Positions 8,896 to 17,740 of a stretch of 64,000 bases of DNA are shown piece by piece. The notes under the pieces were generated by a model that did not search any database, was not told where the DNA came from, and saw only the letters and a program-made list of their open reading frames with translations. The position numbers were made by a program, and so were the translations under genes. Within the stretch, counting starts at the first letter, position 1; each line of letters begins with the position of its first letter. The DNA comes from Robertmurraya andreesenii (lineage in GTDB: Bacteria > Bacillota > Bacilli > Bacillales > Cytobacillaceae): contig NZ_JAUSTU010000001.1 in the NCBI RefSeq assembly GCF_030813005.1, forward strand, positions 62,001-126,000. The letters are read 5' to 3'.

Positions 8896-10660
8896 GGGGA
8901 GATTTGGCGGTCCCGTAGTCAAGGCAAAGGATAGCAAAGGTACGCTAATCCGCATATGGAACTATATGAGAAAGGAAAAAGCGCCCCTCATTCTTGCTAT
9001 TTTGTTTGTACTCTTGACGACAATCCTTGGGCTAGTGGGTCCTTATTTAATCGGAATCATTATCGATGAATATGTGATTCCAAAGGATATTAGTGGAACG
9101 GTACGGATGGGAGCGATTCTAGCAGTAGTTTACCTGGCCCTCTCCTTTTTCACCTGGATTCAATCCTATATCATGATCCGTGTCTCACTTGTTACGATCA
9201 AGCAACTTCGTCAGGAATTATTCGATCAGCTGCAGAGCCTGTCATTAAGATTCTTTGATCGGCGCACAACAGGTGATCTTATGAGCCGGGTCACAAATGA
9301 CATCGATCAATTAAACAATGCCTTAAGTCAAAGCGTGATTCAAATTTTCTCCTCCGTGTTAACGGTTGTGGGTGTGTTAATCGCGATGCTGTATTTGAAT
9401 TGGATGATGGCACTAGTAACAATCTGTGTCATTCCTATTATGTTTTATACAACAAAGAAAATTATTAAATACAGTAGCAGCAATTTTATTAAAAGACAAA
9501 GGGATTTAGGAGAGCTAAATGGAGTGGTTGAGGAGTCTATTTCAGGCTTAGAAATTATCCAGCTATTTGGCCAAGAAGAAAGGGTGTTTGACAGGTTCTC
9601 TAAGGTGAATGAGAGATTAAGAACCTCTTCAGCTAATGCAGAAATCGTTTCAGGTTTTATTGGACCAGTCAATAATTTCATTAATAATCTTGGAATGGGT
9701 CTGATTATTGCATCAGGTGCCCTGCTGACCCTTCATGGTCTGGCTACGGTTGGAGTGATTGCCGCATTTGTTACCTATTCTAGACAGTTCTTTCGTCCCA
9801 TCAATCAAATGTCAAGTCTATTAAATACGTTCCAGTCGGCGATTGCTGGGGCTGAAAGAGCCTTTGAAATTATGGATGAAGTTCCTGATTTACAGGATAA
9901 AAGGGATGCGATATCGATAGACGTATTGATAGGGGACGTGGAATTCTCCAATGTTTCCTTTGGATACAAAGAAGGGATCCCTATTTTACGGAATATCAGT
10001 CTCCAAGCTCGTGCTGGACAAACGATCGCAATCGTTGGACCAACCGGTTCAGGAAAGACGACATTGCTCAATTTGTTGACTCGATTTTATGAGGTAGATT
10101 CTGGTGAAGTGAAAATTGATGGACATAATATTAAGGATTATCGAATTAGTGATTTGCGTCGGAATATCGGAATTGTCTTGCAGGATACGTTCCTTTTTTC
10201 AGGAAGCATCATGGAGAATATTCGTTATGGGAAGCTGGAAGCCACTGATGAGGAAGTGATCCGTGCTGCAAAAGCAGCATCAGCACATCGCTTTATCAAG
10301 CATCTGCCAAACCAATACGATACCATCATCACTTCCGGCGGTAATAATCTGAGTCAAGGTCAGAAGCAGCTTCTGGCCATTGCTCGTGCGATTTTGGCTG
10401 ATTCTAGACTATTGATTCTCGATGAGGCGACATCAAGCATTGACACAAAAACGGAAATTGAAATTCAATCAGGCCTTAGAAATTTAATGGAGGGCAGAAC
10501 GAGCTTTGTGATTGCCCACCGTTTAAAGACCATAGAGCATGCTGATCTTATCCTCGTTATTCGTGATGGGGAGCTGACCGAAAAGGGAACCCATGAGGAG
10601 CTTATGGCACAAAAGGGCTTTTATTACGAATCCTATAGAAATCAGTTTGAGATGGGCTAA
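8861..10660 (+). CDS. yfiC: ABC exporter half-transporter, YfiC-like
   Basis: A 599-residue exporter half with six helices (about residues 50-330) and an ATPase domain with GPTGSGKTT, LSQGQKQL and LILDEATS. The Glu after Walker B is present, making this the catalytically competent partner of the preceding gene. ATG at 8861 is preferred: AAAGGAGGA (8844-8852) lies 8 bases before it, whereas the longer frame from GTG 8840 would translate the SD itself. Forms a heterodimeric exporter with the upstream product. Confidence 0.82.
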   Translation: MSQVAMKHPGSKGRFGGPVVKAKDSKGTLIRIWNYMRKEKAPLILAILFVLLTTILGLVGPYLIGIIIDEYVIPKDISGTVRMGAILAVVYLALSFFTWIQSYIMIRVSLVTIKQLRQELFDQLQSLSLRFFDRRTTGDLMSRVTNDIDQLNNALSQSVIQIFSSVLTVVGVLIAMLYLNWMMALVTICVIPIMFYTTKKIIKYSSSNFIKRQRDLGELNGVVEESISGLEIIQLFGQEERVFDRFSKVNERLRTSSANAEIVSGFIGPVNNFINNLGMGLIIASGALLTLHGLATVGVIAAFVTYSRQFFRPINQMSSLLNTFQSAIAGAERAFEIMDEVPDLQDKRDAISIDVLIGDVEFSNVSFGYKEGIPILRNISLQARAGQTIAIVGPTGSGKTTLLNLLTRFYEVDSGEVKIDGHNIKDYRISDLRRNIGIVLQDTFLFSGSIMENIRYGKLEATDEEVIRAAKAASAHRFIKHLPNQYDTIITSGGNNLSQGQKQLLAIARAILADSRLLILDEATSSIDTKTEIEIQSGLRNLMEGRTSFVIAHRLKTIEHADLILVIRDGELTEKGTHEELMAQKGFYYESYRNQFEMG

Positions 10661-10742
10661 ATACGACTAATTTTCGACACTTCCTACGGTAATGTATACA
10701 ACAATAGGAGAAAACGCTATATTAGAATGAGTATAAATTGTC

Positions 10743-10774
10743 CATTCTCATTTTTTTAGACTAAAATGAGAATG
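10743..10774 (+). promoter_or_regulatory. Perfect 12-bp inverted repeat before hemE
   Basis: CATTCTCATTTT (10743-10754) and AAAATGAGAATG (10763-10774) are exact reverse complements around an 8-base spacer, 28 bases before hemE. No T-run follows the second arm, so it looks more like an operator or leader hairpin than a terminator for yfiC. The binding factor is unknown. Confidence 0.55.
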
Positions 10775-10801
10775 ACTGGGCTGAAAGGTGGAAGTTACTT
10801 A

Positions 10802-11848
10802 ATGGTTAGAGAAATAAATGATACATTATTGAGAGCGGCAAGAGGAGAACAGACGTCCCATGTGCCTGTTTGGTACATGCGACAGGCTGGAAGATCACAG
10901 CCAGAGTATCGAGCAATCAAAGAGAAATATTCTCTGTTTGAAATCACTCATCAACCTGAGCTTTGTGCTTATGTGACAAGGCTTCCAGTTGAACAATATA
11001 ATGTCGATGCAGCTATCCTTTATAAGGATATTATGACTCCACTTCCTGCATTGGGTGTAGATGTTGAAATCAAGGCAGGGGTGGGTCCTGTAATCTCTAA
11101 TCCGATTCGTTCGCTTACGGATGTGGAAAAACTAGGAGAAATTCATCCTGAGGAAGATGTGCCCTATGTACTAGATACGATTAAGCTTTTAACAGAAGAA
11201 CAGCTATCAGTCCCATTGATTGGCTTTGCTGGGGCACCATTTACTTTGGCAAGCTATATGATTGAAGGCGGACCGTCCAAAAATTACAATAAAACGAAAG
11301 CCTTTATGTATGCAGAACCGAAGGCTTGGTTTGCGCTCATGGATAAGCTTGCGGAAACGACGATTACATATGTCAAGTCTCAAATTAAAGCTGGAGCAAA
11401 AGCCATCCAAATATTTGATTCTTGGGTCGGTGCTTTAAATGTTGAGGACTATCGTACCTTCATAAAACCAGTGATGAACCGTATTTTTACTGCATTACGT
11501 GAGGAAAATGTTCCGCTTATTATGTTTGGGGTTGGAGCAAGTCATCTAGCTCTTGAATGGAATGATTTACCGCTCGATGTTGTTGGCCTTGATTGGCGTC
11601 TGCCAATTAGCGAGGCGAGAGCGAAAGGGATCACAAAGACCGTTCAAGGGAATCTTGATCCAGCGATCCTGCTTGCACCTTGGGAAGTGATTGAAGAAAG
11701 AGCGAAAGCCATTCTTGATCAAGGAATGGAGCGTCCTGGCTATATTTTTAACCTCGGTCATGGTGTGTTCCCACAGGTAAACCCTGAAACACTTAAGAGA
11801 CTTACTACTTTTATACATGAGTATTCTGCAACGAAGCTTCGCGGCTAA
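10802..11848 (+). CDS. hemE: Uroporphyrinogen decarboxylase
   Basis: A 348-residue cytoplasmic enzyme converting uroporphyrinogen III to coproporphyrinogen III by removing four carboxyls. The family signature PVWYMRQAGRSQPEYR lies near the N-terminus, with GFAGAPFTLASYMIEGG mid-protein and the GNLDP motif toward the C-terminus. ATG 10802 is chosen because AAAGGTGG lies 9 bases ahead; the longer frame from 10766 adds 12 residues overlapping an inverted repeat. First gene of hemE-hemH-hemY, as in B. subtilis. Confidence 0.95.
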   Translation: MVREINDTLLRAARGEQTSHVPVWYMRQAGRSQPEYRAIKEKYSLFEITHQPELCAYVTRLPVEQYNVDAAILYKDIMTPLPALGVDVEIKAGVGPVISNPIRSLTDVEKLGEIHPEEDVPYVLDTIKLLTEEQLSVPLIGFAGAPFTLASYMIEGGPSKNYNKTKAFMYAEPKAWFALMDKLAETTITYVKSQIKAGAKAIQIFDSWVGALNVEDYRTFIKPVMNRIFTALREENVPLIMFGVGASHLALEWNDLPLDVVGLDWRLPISEARAKGITKTVQGNLDPAILLAPWEVIEERAKAILDQGMERPGYIFNLGHGVFPQVNPETLKRLTTFIHEYSATKLRG

Positions 11849-11924
11849 TACGGCAAAGCGTTGGAATAAAGCAAAACAAATTAAGAAAGATGCAACGAGA
11901 CGTTAAATGAGGTGAATGAAAAAA

Positions 11925-12851
11925 ATGACAAAAAGACAAATGGGTCTACTAGTTATGGCATATGGTACACCTTATAAAGAAGAGGATATTGAACGATATT
12001 ATACCCATATTCGTCATGGACGTAGGCCATCTGAGGAAATGCTGGAGGATTTAAAGAATCGTTATCAAGCAATTGGTGGCATCTCACCACTTGCTGAGAC
12101 TACCAATAAACAAGCCCACGCTCTTGTCGAGCATTTAAACAGTATTCAGGATGAGATCGAATTTAAGTTGTATATCGGTTTAAAGCATATTGAGCCATTT
12201 ATTGAGGATGCTGTGAAACAAATGCATGACGATGGAATCGAAGAGGCAGTTAGTATCGTTTTAGCACCTCATTTCTCTACCTTCAGCATCAAATCCTATA
12301 ATGGAAGGGCAGTAGAAGAAGCTGAAAAGCTGGGGGGCCCTGTTATTAAATCAGTTGAAAGCTGGTATAAGGAGCCTAAGTTTATTCAATATTGGGTTGA
12401 GAAAATAAAAGAAACGGTGGCGCAAATGCCAGAGGAAGAACAAAAAGAAGCTGCCTTAATCGTTTCTGCCCATAGCCTACCGGAGAAAATTCTACAGCTT
12501 GGAGACCCATATCCACAGCAATTACAAGAAACTGCTGATTTAATTGCTGCGGGTGCAGGTATTAGTCATTACTATGTAGGCTGGCAAAGTGCTGGTAATA
12601 CACCAGAGCCCTGGCTTGGACCTGATGTTCAGGATCTAACGAGAGAATTATATAATGAGAAGCATTACAAGGCATTCATCTATACACCTGTTGGCTTTGT
12701 TGCAGAGCATTTAGAGGTTTTATACGATAATGATTATGAGTGTAAGGTGATTACAGATGAGTTGGGAGTAAGCTATTATCGACCTGTTATGCCAAACACA
12801 GATCCATTATTTATCGATGCCATGGCTTCAGCTATCTCAAAATTGATCTAA
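11925..12851 (+). CDS. hemH: Coproporphyrin III ferrochelatase
   Basis: A 308-residue ferrochelatase (HemH/CpfC) that inserts iron into coproporphyrin III in the Gram-positive haem pathway. The start MGLLVMAYGTPYKEEDIERYYTHIR region closely follows B. subtilis HemH, and the catalytic His lies in SAHSLPEK. ATG 11925 is preferred over ATG 11916 because GAGGTGA (11909-11915) is 9 bases before it and touches the earlier one. It is 76 bases after hemE and 28 before hemY. Confidence 0.95.
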   Translation: MTKRQMGLLVMAYGTPYKEEDIERYYTHIRHGRRPSEEMLEDLKNRYQAIGGISPLAETTNKQAHALVEHLNSIQDEIEFKLYIGLKHIEPFIEDAVKQMHDDGIEEAVSIVLAPHFSTFSIKSYNGRAVEEAEKLGGPVIKSVESWYKEPKFIQYWVEKIKETVAQMPEEEQKEAALIVSAHSLPEKILQLGDPYPQQLQETADLIAAGAGISHYYVGWQSAGNTPEPWLGPDVQDLTRELYNEKHYKAFIYTPVGFVAEHLEVLYDNDYECKVITDELGVSYYRPVMPNTDPLFIDAMASAISKLI

Positions 12852-12879
12852 ATCTGATATGTAAAGAAGGCGATTTACT

Positions 12880-14292
12880 GTGTCTGAAACAAGTAAAAGG
12901 GTTGTAATACTTGGGGGAGGTATTACAGGTCTCACAACTGCTTTCTATCTACAGAAAGAAGCACGGGAGAAGAAGCTTCCAATAGAAGTCATCTTAATTG
13001 AAGCAACCCATCGTCTTGGTGGTAAAATCCAAACAGTGGTTCGTGATGGATTTGTGATTGAAAGGGGTCCAGATTCATTTATAGCTCGGAAACAAAGTGC
13101 TTCTAGGCTCGCCAAAGAAGTAGGTATTGGGGATCAGTTAGTGAGTAATACAGCAGGAAAATCATATGTCCTTGCAAAAGGAAGGCTCCATCCAATGCCA
13201 GGTGGTTCAATTATGGGGATACCCACTCAAATTGGTCCATTCATTACAACCGGACTTTTTTCTCTCGCAGGAAAAATGAGAGCAGGAGCCGATTTTGTAC
13301 TGCCAAGATCGAATGCCGCTCGGGACCAGTCATTAGGTCATTTCTTTAGGAGAAGATTAGGAGATGAAGTCGTAGAAAATTTAATTGAGCCATTATTATC
13401 GGGGATCTATGCTGGTGATATTGATCAAATGAGTTTAATGTCGACGTTCCCACAATTCTATGAGGTAGAGCAAAAGTATCGCAGTCTCGTTATCGGGATG
13501 AAAAAAGGGACGCCAGCTCCAAAGAAGAGCCCTGCTGCAAAGGGAAGCAAAAAAGGAATGTTTCTTACCCCAAAGGGTGGTTTGCAATCTTTTGTGGATG
13601 CGATTGAGGATAAGCTGGATCCGCATTCCATTCGAAAGGGTCAGCGCGTTGAATATGTAAGGAAAACAGAAAATGGCTATAACATCCGTTTAAATAGTGG
13701 TGAAACGCTACAAGCGGATACAGTCGTATCAACTGTATCACATCAGGTATTGCCGGCTATTTTTCCTGATTATGAATTTTTTGAGATATTTGAAGATGTT
13801 CCATCCACATCGGTGGCAAACGTTGCTCTCGCATTTCCAAGGGAAGCCATTGCAAAGGATATCGATGGGACGGGATTTGTCGTTTCTCGTAACAGTGACT
13901 ATACGATTACCGCTTGTACGTGGGGGCATAAAAAATGGCCTCACTCCTGCCCAGAGGATAAGGTTCTGCTTCGCTGTTTCGTTGGCCGTGCTGGGGATGA
14001 AACGGTAGTGGACCTATCCGACGATGAAATTATCAAAATTGTACTTGAAGATATGAACAAGACGATGAACATTACGATGGAGCCAGAATTTGCCGTTATT
14101 TCAAGATGGAAGAATGCTATGCCACAGTATACGGTCGGACATAAGGAACGGTTAGCACAGGTTCTAGACCATGTAAATCAAGAACTACCGGGAGTGTTCA
14201 TTGCGGGAAGCTCCTTTGAGGGCTTAGGAATTCCAGATTGTATTGACCAAGGTGAAGCGGCAGTCCAAAAGGTATTAAATTATTTAAAATAG
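12880..14292 (+). CDS. hemY: Coproporphyrinogen III oxidase (CgoX/HemY)
   Basis: A 470-residue flavoprotein, the same length as B. subtilis HemY. It oxidises coproporphyrinogen III to coproporphyrin III in the coproporphyrin-dependent pathway. The N-terminal dinucleotide-binding motif VVILGGGITGLTTA binds FAD, and the C-terminal GSSFEGLGIPDCIDQG closes the FAD site. The start is GTG at 12880, with GAAGGCGA upstream. Third gene of the hem operon, followed by an AT-rich stem-loop and then the TetR promoter. Confidence 0.94.
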   Translation: MSETSKRVVILGGGITGLTTAFYLQKEAREKKLPIEVILIEATHRLGGKIQTVVRDGFVIERGPDSFIARKQSASRLAKEVGIGDQLVSNTAGKSYVLAKGRLHPMPGGSIMGIPTQIGPFITTGLFSLAGKMRAGADFVLPRSNAARDQSLGHFFRRRLGDEVVENLIEPLLSGIYAGDIDQMSLMSTFPQFYEVEQKYRSLVIGMKKGTPAPKKSPAAKGSKKGMFLTPKGGLQSFVDAIEDKLDPHSIRKGQRVEYVRKTENGYNIRLNSGETLQADTVVSTVSHQVLPAIFPDYEFFEIFEDVPSTSVANVALAFPREAIAKDIDGTGFVVSRNSDYTITACTWGHKKWPHSCPEDKVLLRCFVGRAGDETVVDLSDDEIIKIVLEDMNKTMNITMEPEFAVISRWKNAMPQYTVGHKERLAQVLDHVNQELPGVFIAGSSFEGLGIPDCIDQGEAAVQKVLNYLK

Positions 14293-14298
14293 TTTGAC

Positions 14299-14335
14299 TA
14301 AGGTGAATCTGAGAATTTCAGTTTCCCTTTTGTTT
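14299..14335 (+). terminator. Probable terminator after hemY
   Basis: An imperfect stem of AAGGTGAATCTGA with TTTCAGTTTCCCTT around a short GAA loop is followed by TTGTTTTTTGG. It separates hemEHY from the TetR promoter. Confidence 0.55.
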
Positions 14336-14340
14336 TTTGG

Positions 14341-14368
14341 TTGACAATATTTAAGAACAGGATATAAT
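14341..14368 (+). promoter_or_regulatory. Sigma-A promoter of the TetR gene
   Basis: TTGACA (14341-14346) and TATAAT (14363-14368), both perfect consensus, with a 16-base spacer. The 23-bp palindrome starts 15 bases after the -10, so bound repressor would block the start region. Confidence 0.85.
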
Positions 14369-14383
14369 AAACAATGTACTAAA

Positions 14384-14406
14384 TGACCAATTTGGACAAT
14401 TGGTCA
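14384..14406 (+). promoter_or_regulatory. TetR operator copy 1 (23-bp palindrome)
   Basis: TGACCAATT (14384-14392), 5 bases, AATTGGTCA (14398-14406): perfect 9-bp arms between the promoter and start of the TetR gene. A close copy precedes the adjacent yhgE gene at 15019. Confidence 0.75.
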
Positions 14407-14420
14407 TAAGAGGTGACGAT

Positions 14421-14993
14421 ATGGCCGTTGATCGAAGGAAGCTCATTGTGGAAGCTGCAACCAAATCCTTTTCCTTATTTGGTTTTAAGGCAACGACAAT
14501 GGAGCAGGTGGCAAAAATAGCTAACGTGGGCAAAGGGACGATCTACACCTTTTTCAAAACGAAGGAAGAGCTATTTGATGAGATTATCAATCGTTTGATT
14601 AAGGAGATGAAGCAAGCTGCAGAAGAAGTGATTAATCCATCCTTTTCCTTTTACGAAAATGTGCATCGAGCCCTGTATAGAATACTAGAGTTCCGTTTGG
14701 AGCACCAGCTCACGATTAAGCTGTTTCAGGAAGAAAAGGAAATGGGAACACCGGCTGTGATGGAAGTTATGGTGAAATTAGAGCAGGCCATCTTGAATTA
14801 TATTAAGGATAAGATTGTTGTGGCCATTGATAAGGGAGAAATCCAGCCATGTGATCCAGAAATCACATCCTTTGTAATGTTGAAGCTCTACATCGCTCTA
14901 ATTTTTGATTGGGAAAAAAATCATGAGCCATTGGAAAAGGAAGAAATTGCTGAGCTCTTGGAAAAGTACATTTTTGAAGGATTATCTAAGTAG
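14421..14993 (+). CDS. yhgD: TetR/AcrR-family repressor, YhgD-like
   Basis: A 190-residue TetR regulator. The N-terminal HTH (about residues 10-55) contains FSLFGFKATTMEQVAKIANVGKGTIYTFF, split here as FSLFGFKATTMEQVAKIA and NVGKGTIYTFF; the rest is the helical ligand-binding domain. ATG 14421 follows AAGAGGTG closely; the longer frame from 14400 would run through the operator. It lies between hemY and yhgE, as yhgD does in B. subtilis. The 23-bp palindromes before this gene and before yhgE suggest it represses both. Confidence 0.85.
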   Translation: MAVDRRKLIVEAATKSFSLFGFKATTMEQVAKIANVGKGTIYTFFKTKEELFDEIINRLIKEMKQAAEEVINPSFSFYENVHRALYRILEFRLEHQLTIKLFQEEKEMGTPAVMEVMVKLEQAILNYIKDKIVVAIDKGEIQPCDPEITSFVMLKLYIALIFDWEKNHEPLEKEEIAELLEKYIFEGLSK

Positions 14994-15018
14994 GTAGTCC
15001 TTAGCTTTTGGAAAAACA

Positions 15019-15041
15019 TGACCAATTGAACAAAACGGTCA
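15019..15041 (+). promoter_or_regulatory. TetR operator copy 2 before yhgE
   Basis: TGACCAATT (15019-15027), 5 bases, AAACGGTCA (15033-15041). The left arm is identical to copy 1, the right arm differs at two positions, and the total length is the same 23 bp. It lies 23 bases before the yhgE start codon. Confidence 0.7.
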
Positions 15042-15063
15042 AACATCTCGGAGGTTACGTTTT

Positions 15064-17202
15064 ATGCATCTATTGAAAGAAGAATTACGACATATTTTCA
15101 CCAATAGGAAAATCCGTGTACCGATTATCGCGCTCCTATTTATCCCGGTACTATATAGTGGAATGTTCCTATGGGCCTTCTGGGACCCTTACGCTCATAT
15201 GGATGACCTTCCGGTTGTGATTGTAAATGAGGATAAGGGAGCAAGCTTTGAAGGGGAGCATCTTGCACTAGGGGATGAATTGGTCGATAAACTAAAGGAT
15301 AGTGATAATTTTAAGTTTGATTTCAAATCCAAAAAGGATGCATATAAAGGGCTAAAAAATCAGGATTATTATTTGCTTGTTGAAATTCCTGACAACTTCT
15401 CTGAAAATGCAACGACCTTAATGGATGATGAACCGAAAAAATTAGACTTAGTTTATGTGCCGAATGAAAGCTATAACTTCCTAGCTTCACAAATTGGTGA
15501 AACAGCAATGGAGAAAATCAAAGCTTCTCTTTCTGAGAAGGTAACAGAAACCTACGCTGATACGATTTTCTCAAAAATCACGGATATGGCTGATGGGATT
15601 GGCCAAGCTAGTGATGGTGCTGGTAAGCTCAGCGATGGTTCGAATGAGTTAAAGGATGGAACGGCAACCTTGCATGAGAAGCTAGCAGAACTTGCAAGCA
15701 AATCCATCGAGTTTAAAGAGGGAATGTATACAGCAAATAATGGTTCAAAGGAATTGGCCTCTGGACTTAATACTCTTAATCAAGGGTTAGCTGAATTAGG
15801 AAAAGGCCATTCAACACTAACATCGTTAACAGGTGATCTTGCCGCAGGAAGTCAAGGACTGGCAGATGGGGTTTCAGCTGCTAAGGCTGGGATTGACCAA
15901 ATAAATGGAAATATGCCAGCATTGAAGAATGGGGCAGCAAGTGTTGAAGCCGGGGCGAAGAGCCTCTCGGAAAATTTGGCGCAATTTCAGCAAGGGATGC
16001 AAAGTGTCAATGCTGGAATGACCCAATTTAAAAATAGTATGAATGATGTCATTGCACAAATGCCACCTGAAAAACAAAAAGAAGTTCTAACATTGTTTGC
16101 AAGTCTCGATCAATTATCTAAATCATCTGTCGAACTATCAAATGGCGCCAATAAATTACATGGTGGTGCAGAGCAGCTTAATAAAGGTCAAGAACAGCTG
16201 GCAGCTGGTATTGGACAATTAGCTACTCGTACACCAGAACTTGAGGCAGGAGCAGGAAAGCTTGCCAAAGGGGTTAAAGATTTTCAAGCTGGAATGAAGA
16301 CTTACGACCAGAAGTTCGCCGAAGCACAAAATGGTGCGAATAAGCTTGTTACTGGTGCTGGAACATTATCTGGAGGACTAAATCAGCTGGCTGATGGAAC
16401 GGATAAAATAACAAGTGGCGCTGGTCAGTTAGAGGAAGGTGCGAAGAAGATTGCTGACGGGACGAAAGAGGTTTCCGACGGCAGTAAGGAATTAGCCGAC
16501 AAGCTGTCAGAAGGCGCGGATGAAGCAACTTCTGTACACGCTGATGATAAAACATTTAATATGATGGCGAGTCCCGTAAAAGTAAAGAATGAAAAAATCA
16601 ATGAAGTACCTAACTACGGTACAGGATTTGCACCATACTTCATCTCACTTGGATTATTTGTTGGAGCACTTCTTTTATCCATTGTCTTCCCATTAAAAGA
16701 GCCTGCAGCGATCCCAAGAAATGCATGGAACTGGTTTACAAGCAAATTTACGATACTTTCTGCAATTGGAATTGTTCAAGGCTTAATTGCAGCAGCTGTA
16801 CTAATACTAGGACTAGGTTTAGAGGTAAAAAATATTCCATTGTTCCTATTGTTTGTAATTGCAACAAGCATTACATTTGTTGCTTTAATTCAATTCTTTG
16901 TAACAGCATTCGGAGATCCTGGACGTTTCATTGCGATCCTAATATTGATTTTCCAATTAACAACAAGTGCGGGTACATTCCCACTAGAAGTGATTCCAGG
17001 CTTTTTACAGCATTTCAATGCCTTTTTACCAATGACCTATACGGTTCAAGGATTCAAGGCAGTGATCTCGAGTGGGGATTATTCAGTCATGTGGCATAAT
17101 CTATTTATCCTAATAGGATTCATGGCTATCTTCATGATTGGTAGTCTCGGATACTTTAAATTAATGCATAAACGTCAATTTAAGACACTTGTACAAGATT
17201 AA
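15064..17202 (+). CDS. yhgE: YhgE/Pip-family membrane protein
   Basis: A 712-residue protein with an N-terminal helix (about 19-40), a long extracytoplasmic region with many short G-x-x-x-L repeats (about 180-490, such as LSDGSNELKDGTATL) forming YhgE-type helical repeats, and five or six C-terminal helices with ABC-2-like motifs. The SD GGAGGT is 8 bases before ATG 15064. It is adjacent to and probably controlled by the TetR gene through the palindrome at 15019. Related proteins act in envelope export or phage adsorption; the substrate here is unknown. Confidence 0.85.
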   Translation: MHLLKEELRHIFTNRKIRVPIIALLFIPVLYSGMFLWAFWDPYAHMDDLPVVIVNEDKGASFEGEHLALGDELVDKLKDSDNFKFDFKSKKDAYKGLKNQDYYLLVEIPDNFSENATTLMDDEPKKLDLVYVPNESYNFLASQIGETAMEKIKASLSEKVTETYADTIFSKITDMADGIGQASDGAGKLSDGSNELKDGTATLHEKLAELASKSIEFKEGMYTANNGSKELASGLNTLNQGLAELGKGHSTLTSLTGDLAAGSQGLADGVSAAKAGIDQINGNMPALKNGAASVEAGAKSLSENLAQFQQGMQSVNAGMTQFKNSMNDVIAQMPPEKQKEVLTLFASLDQLSKSSVELSNGANKLHGGAEQLNKGQEQLAAGIGQLATRTPELEAGAGKLAKGVKDFQAGMKTYDQKFAEAQNGANKLVTGAGTLSGGLNQLADGTDKITSGAGQLEEGAKKIADGTKEVSDGSKELADKLSEGADEATSVHADDKTFNMMASPVKVKNEKINEVPNYGTGFAPYFISLGLFVGALLLSIVFPLKEPAAIPRNAWNWFTSKFTILSAIGIVQGLIAAAVLILGLGLEVKNIPLFLLFVIATSITFVALIQFFVTAFGDPGRFIAILILIFQLTTSAGTFPLEVIPGFLQHFNAFLPMTYTVQGFKAVISSGDYSVMWHNLFILIGFMAIFMIGSLGYFKLMHKRQFKTLVQD

Positions 17203-17219
17203 TAAATTTATTGGTTTTA

Positions 17220-17287
17220 GCCTTATACTTGTGCGTGAATGGGTTTTATTCGGTACGAATACCTTAATGAACGTACCTGTATAAGGC
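17220..17287 (+). repeat. Structured dispersed repeat, copy 1
   Basis: Arms GCCTTATAC (17220-17228) and GTATAAGGC (17279-17287) enclose a core that includes the small hairpin TATTCG-GTA-CGAATA. A second copy in opposite orientation lies at 32506-32575 with a nearly identical core but different, still perfectly paired outer arms. It is intergenic, just after yhgE. The function is unknown; see findings. Confidence 0.75.
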
Positions 17288-17327
17288 GGCATGTAGATTG
17301 GCACTAAATAGTTTGGAAAAAAAAGGA

Positions 17328-17349
17328 CCCGTTGTCATATGACAACGGG
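17328..17349. terminator. Bidirectional terminator between yhgE and yhfH
   Basis: A perfect 22-base palindrome (CCCGTTGTCAT then ATGACAACGGG) followed by TTTT on the plus strand and by a run of eight T on the minus strand. It serves convergent yhgE and yhfH. Confidence 0.8.
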
Positions 17350-17439
17350 TTTTCAAAATTGGAAGGGATTATGGAACAAAATGCAGGTGCATCATGTACC
17401 AGTAAAACATGGAAATATTAAACTACAAAAATAGGTAAC

Positions 17440-17574
17440 CTATAGACTTGTAACACCTTGGCATTGATCACACTTATTGCTGTAGCATTCATGCTGTTCA
17501 TCGATTGTGCCTCCACACTCACTGCACACTTTTGCTGGTAAATTCCTAAAAAATTCAACGATGTTCTGAATCAT
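17440..17574 (-). CDS. yhfH: YhfH-family small cysteine-rich protein
   Basis: A 44-residue protein read on the minus strand from ATG 17572-17574 to TAG 17440-17442. The SD AAGGAGG (17583-17589) is 8 bases upstream. Cys17, Cys20, Cys30, Cys35 and Cys38 suggest a small zinc knuckle. It matches the B. subtilis YhfH family in length and pattern (N-terminal EFFRNLP, then CSECGG), and like yhfH it is divergent from yhfI. The function is unknown. It is easily missed by length cut-offs. Confidence 0.85.
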   Translation of the reverse strand: MIQNIVEFFRNLPAKVCSECGGTIDEQHECYSNKCDQCQGVTSL

Positions 17575-17740
17575 CTTAAGGGCCTCCTTGTGTATTAGGT
17601 GTTTCAAACAGTTCTAAGATTAATCATATTGTATTATAACAGATGAAGAATTGTCAACGCTGTTTTTTAATTTTTTTGAAAAAAGATTTATAATTAACAG
17701 AGAACCATCAAAATTGATAAGTACAGAAGGAGGAGAAAGG

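Noticed and set aside
15600..16520. Repetitive Gly-Asp/Leu codon pattern looking like a DNA repeat
   Set aside because: It is the coding sequence of the YhgE helical repeats; the DNA copies are too diverged to be an array.
16725..17099. 124-codon plus-strand frame inside yhgE
   Set aside because: It is a shifted-frame shadow of the C-terminal membrane region with no SD or independent support.
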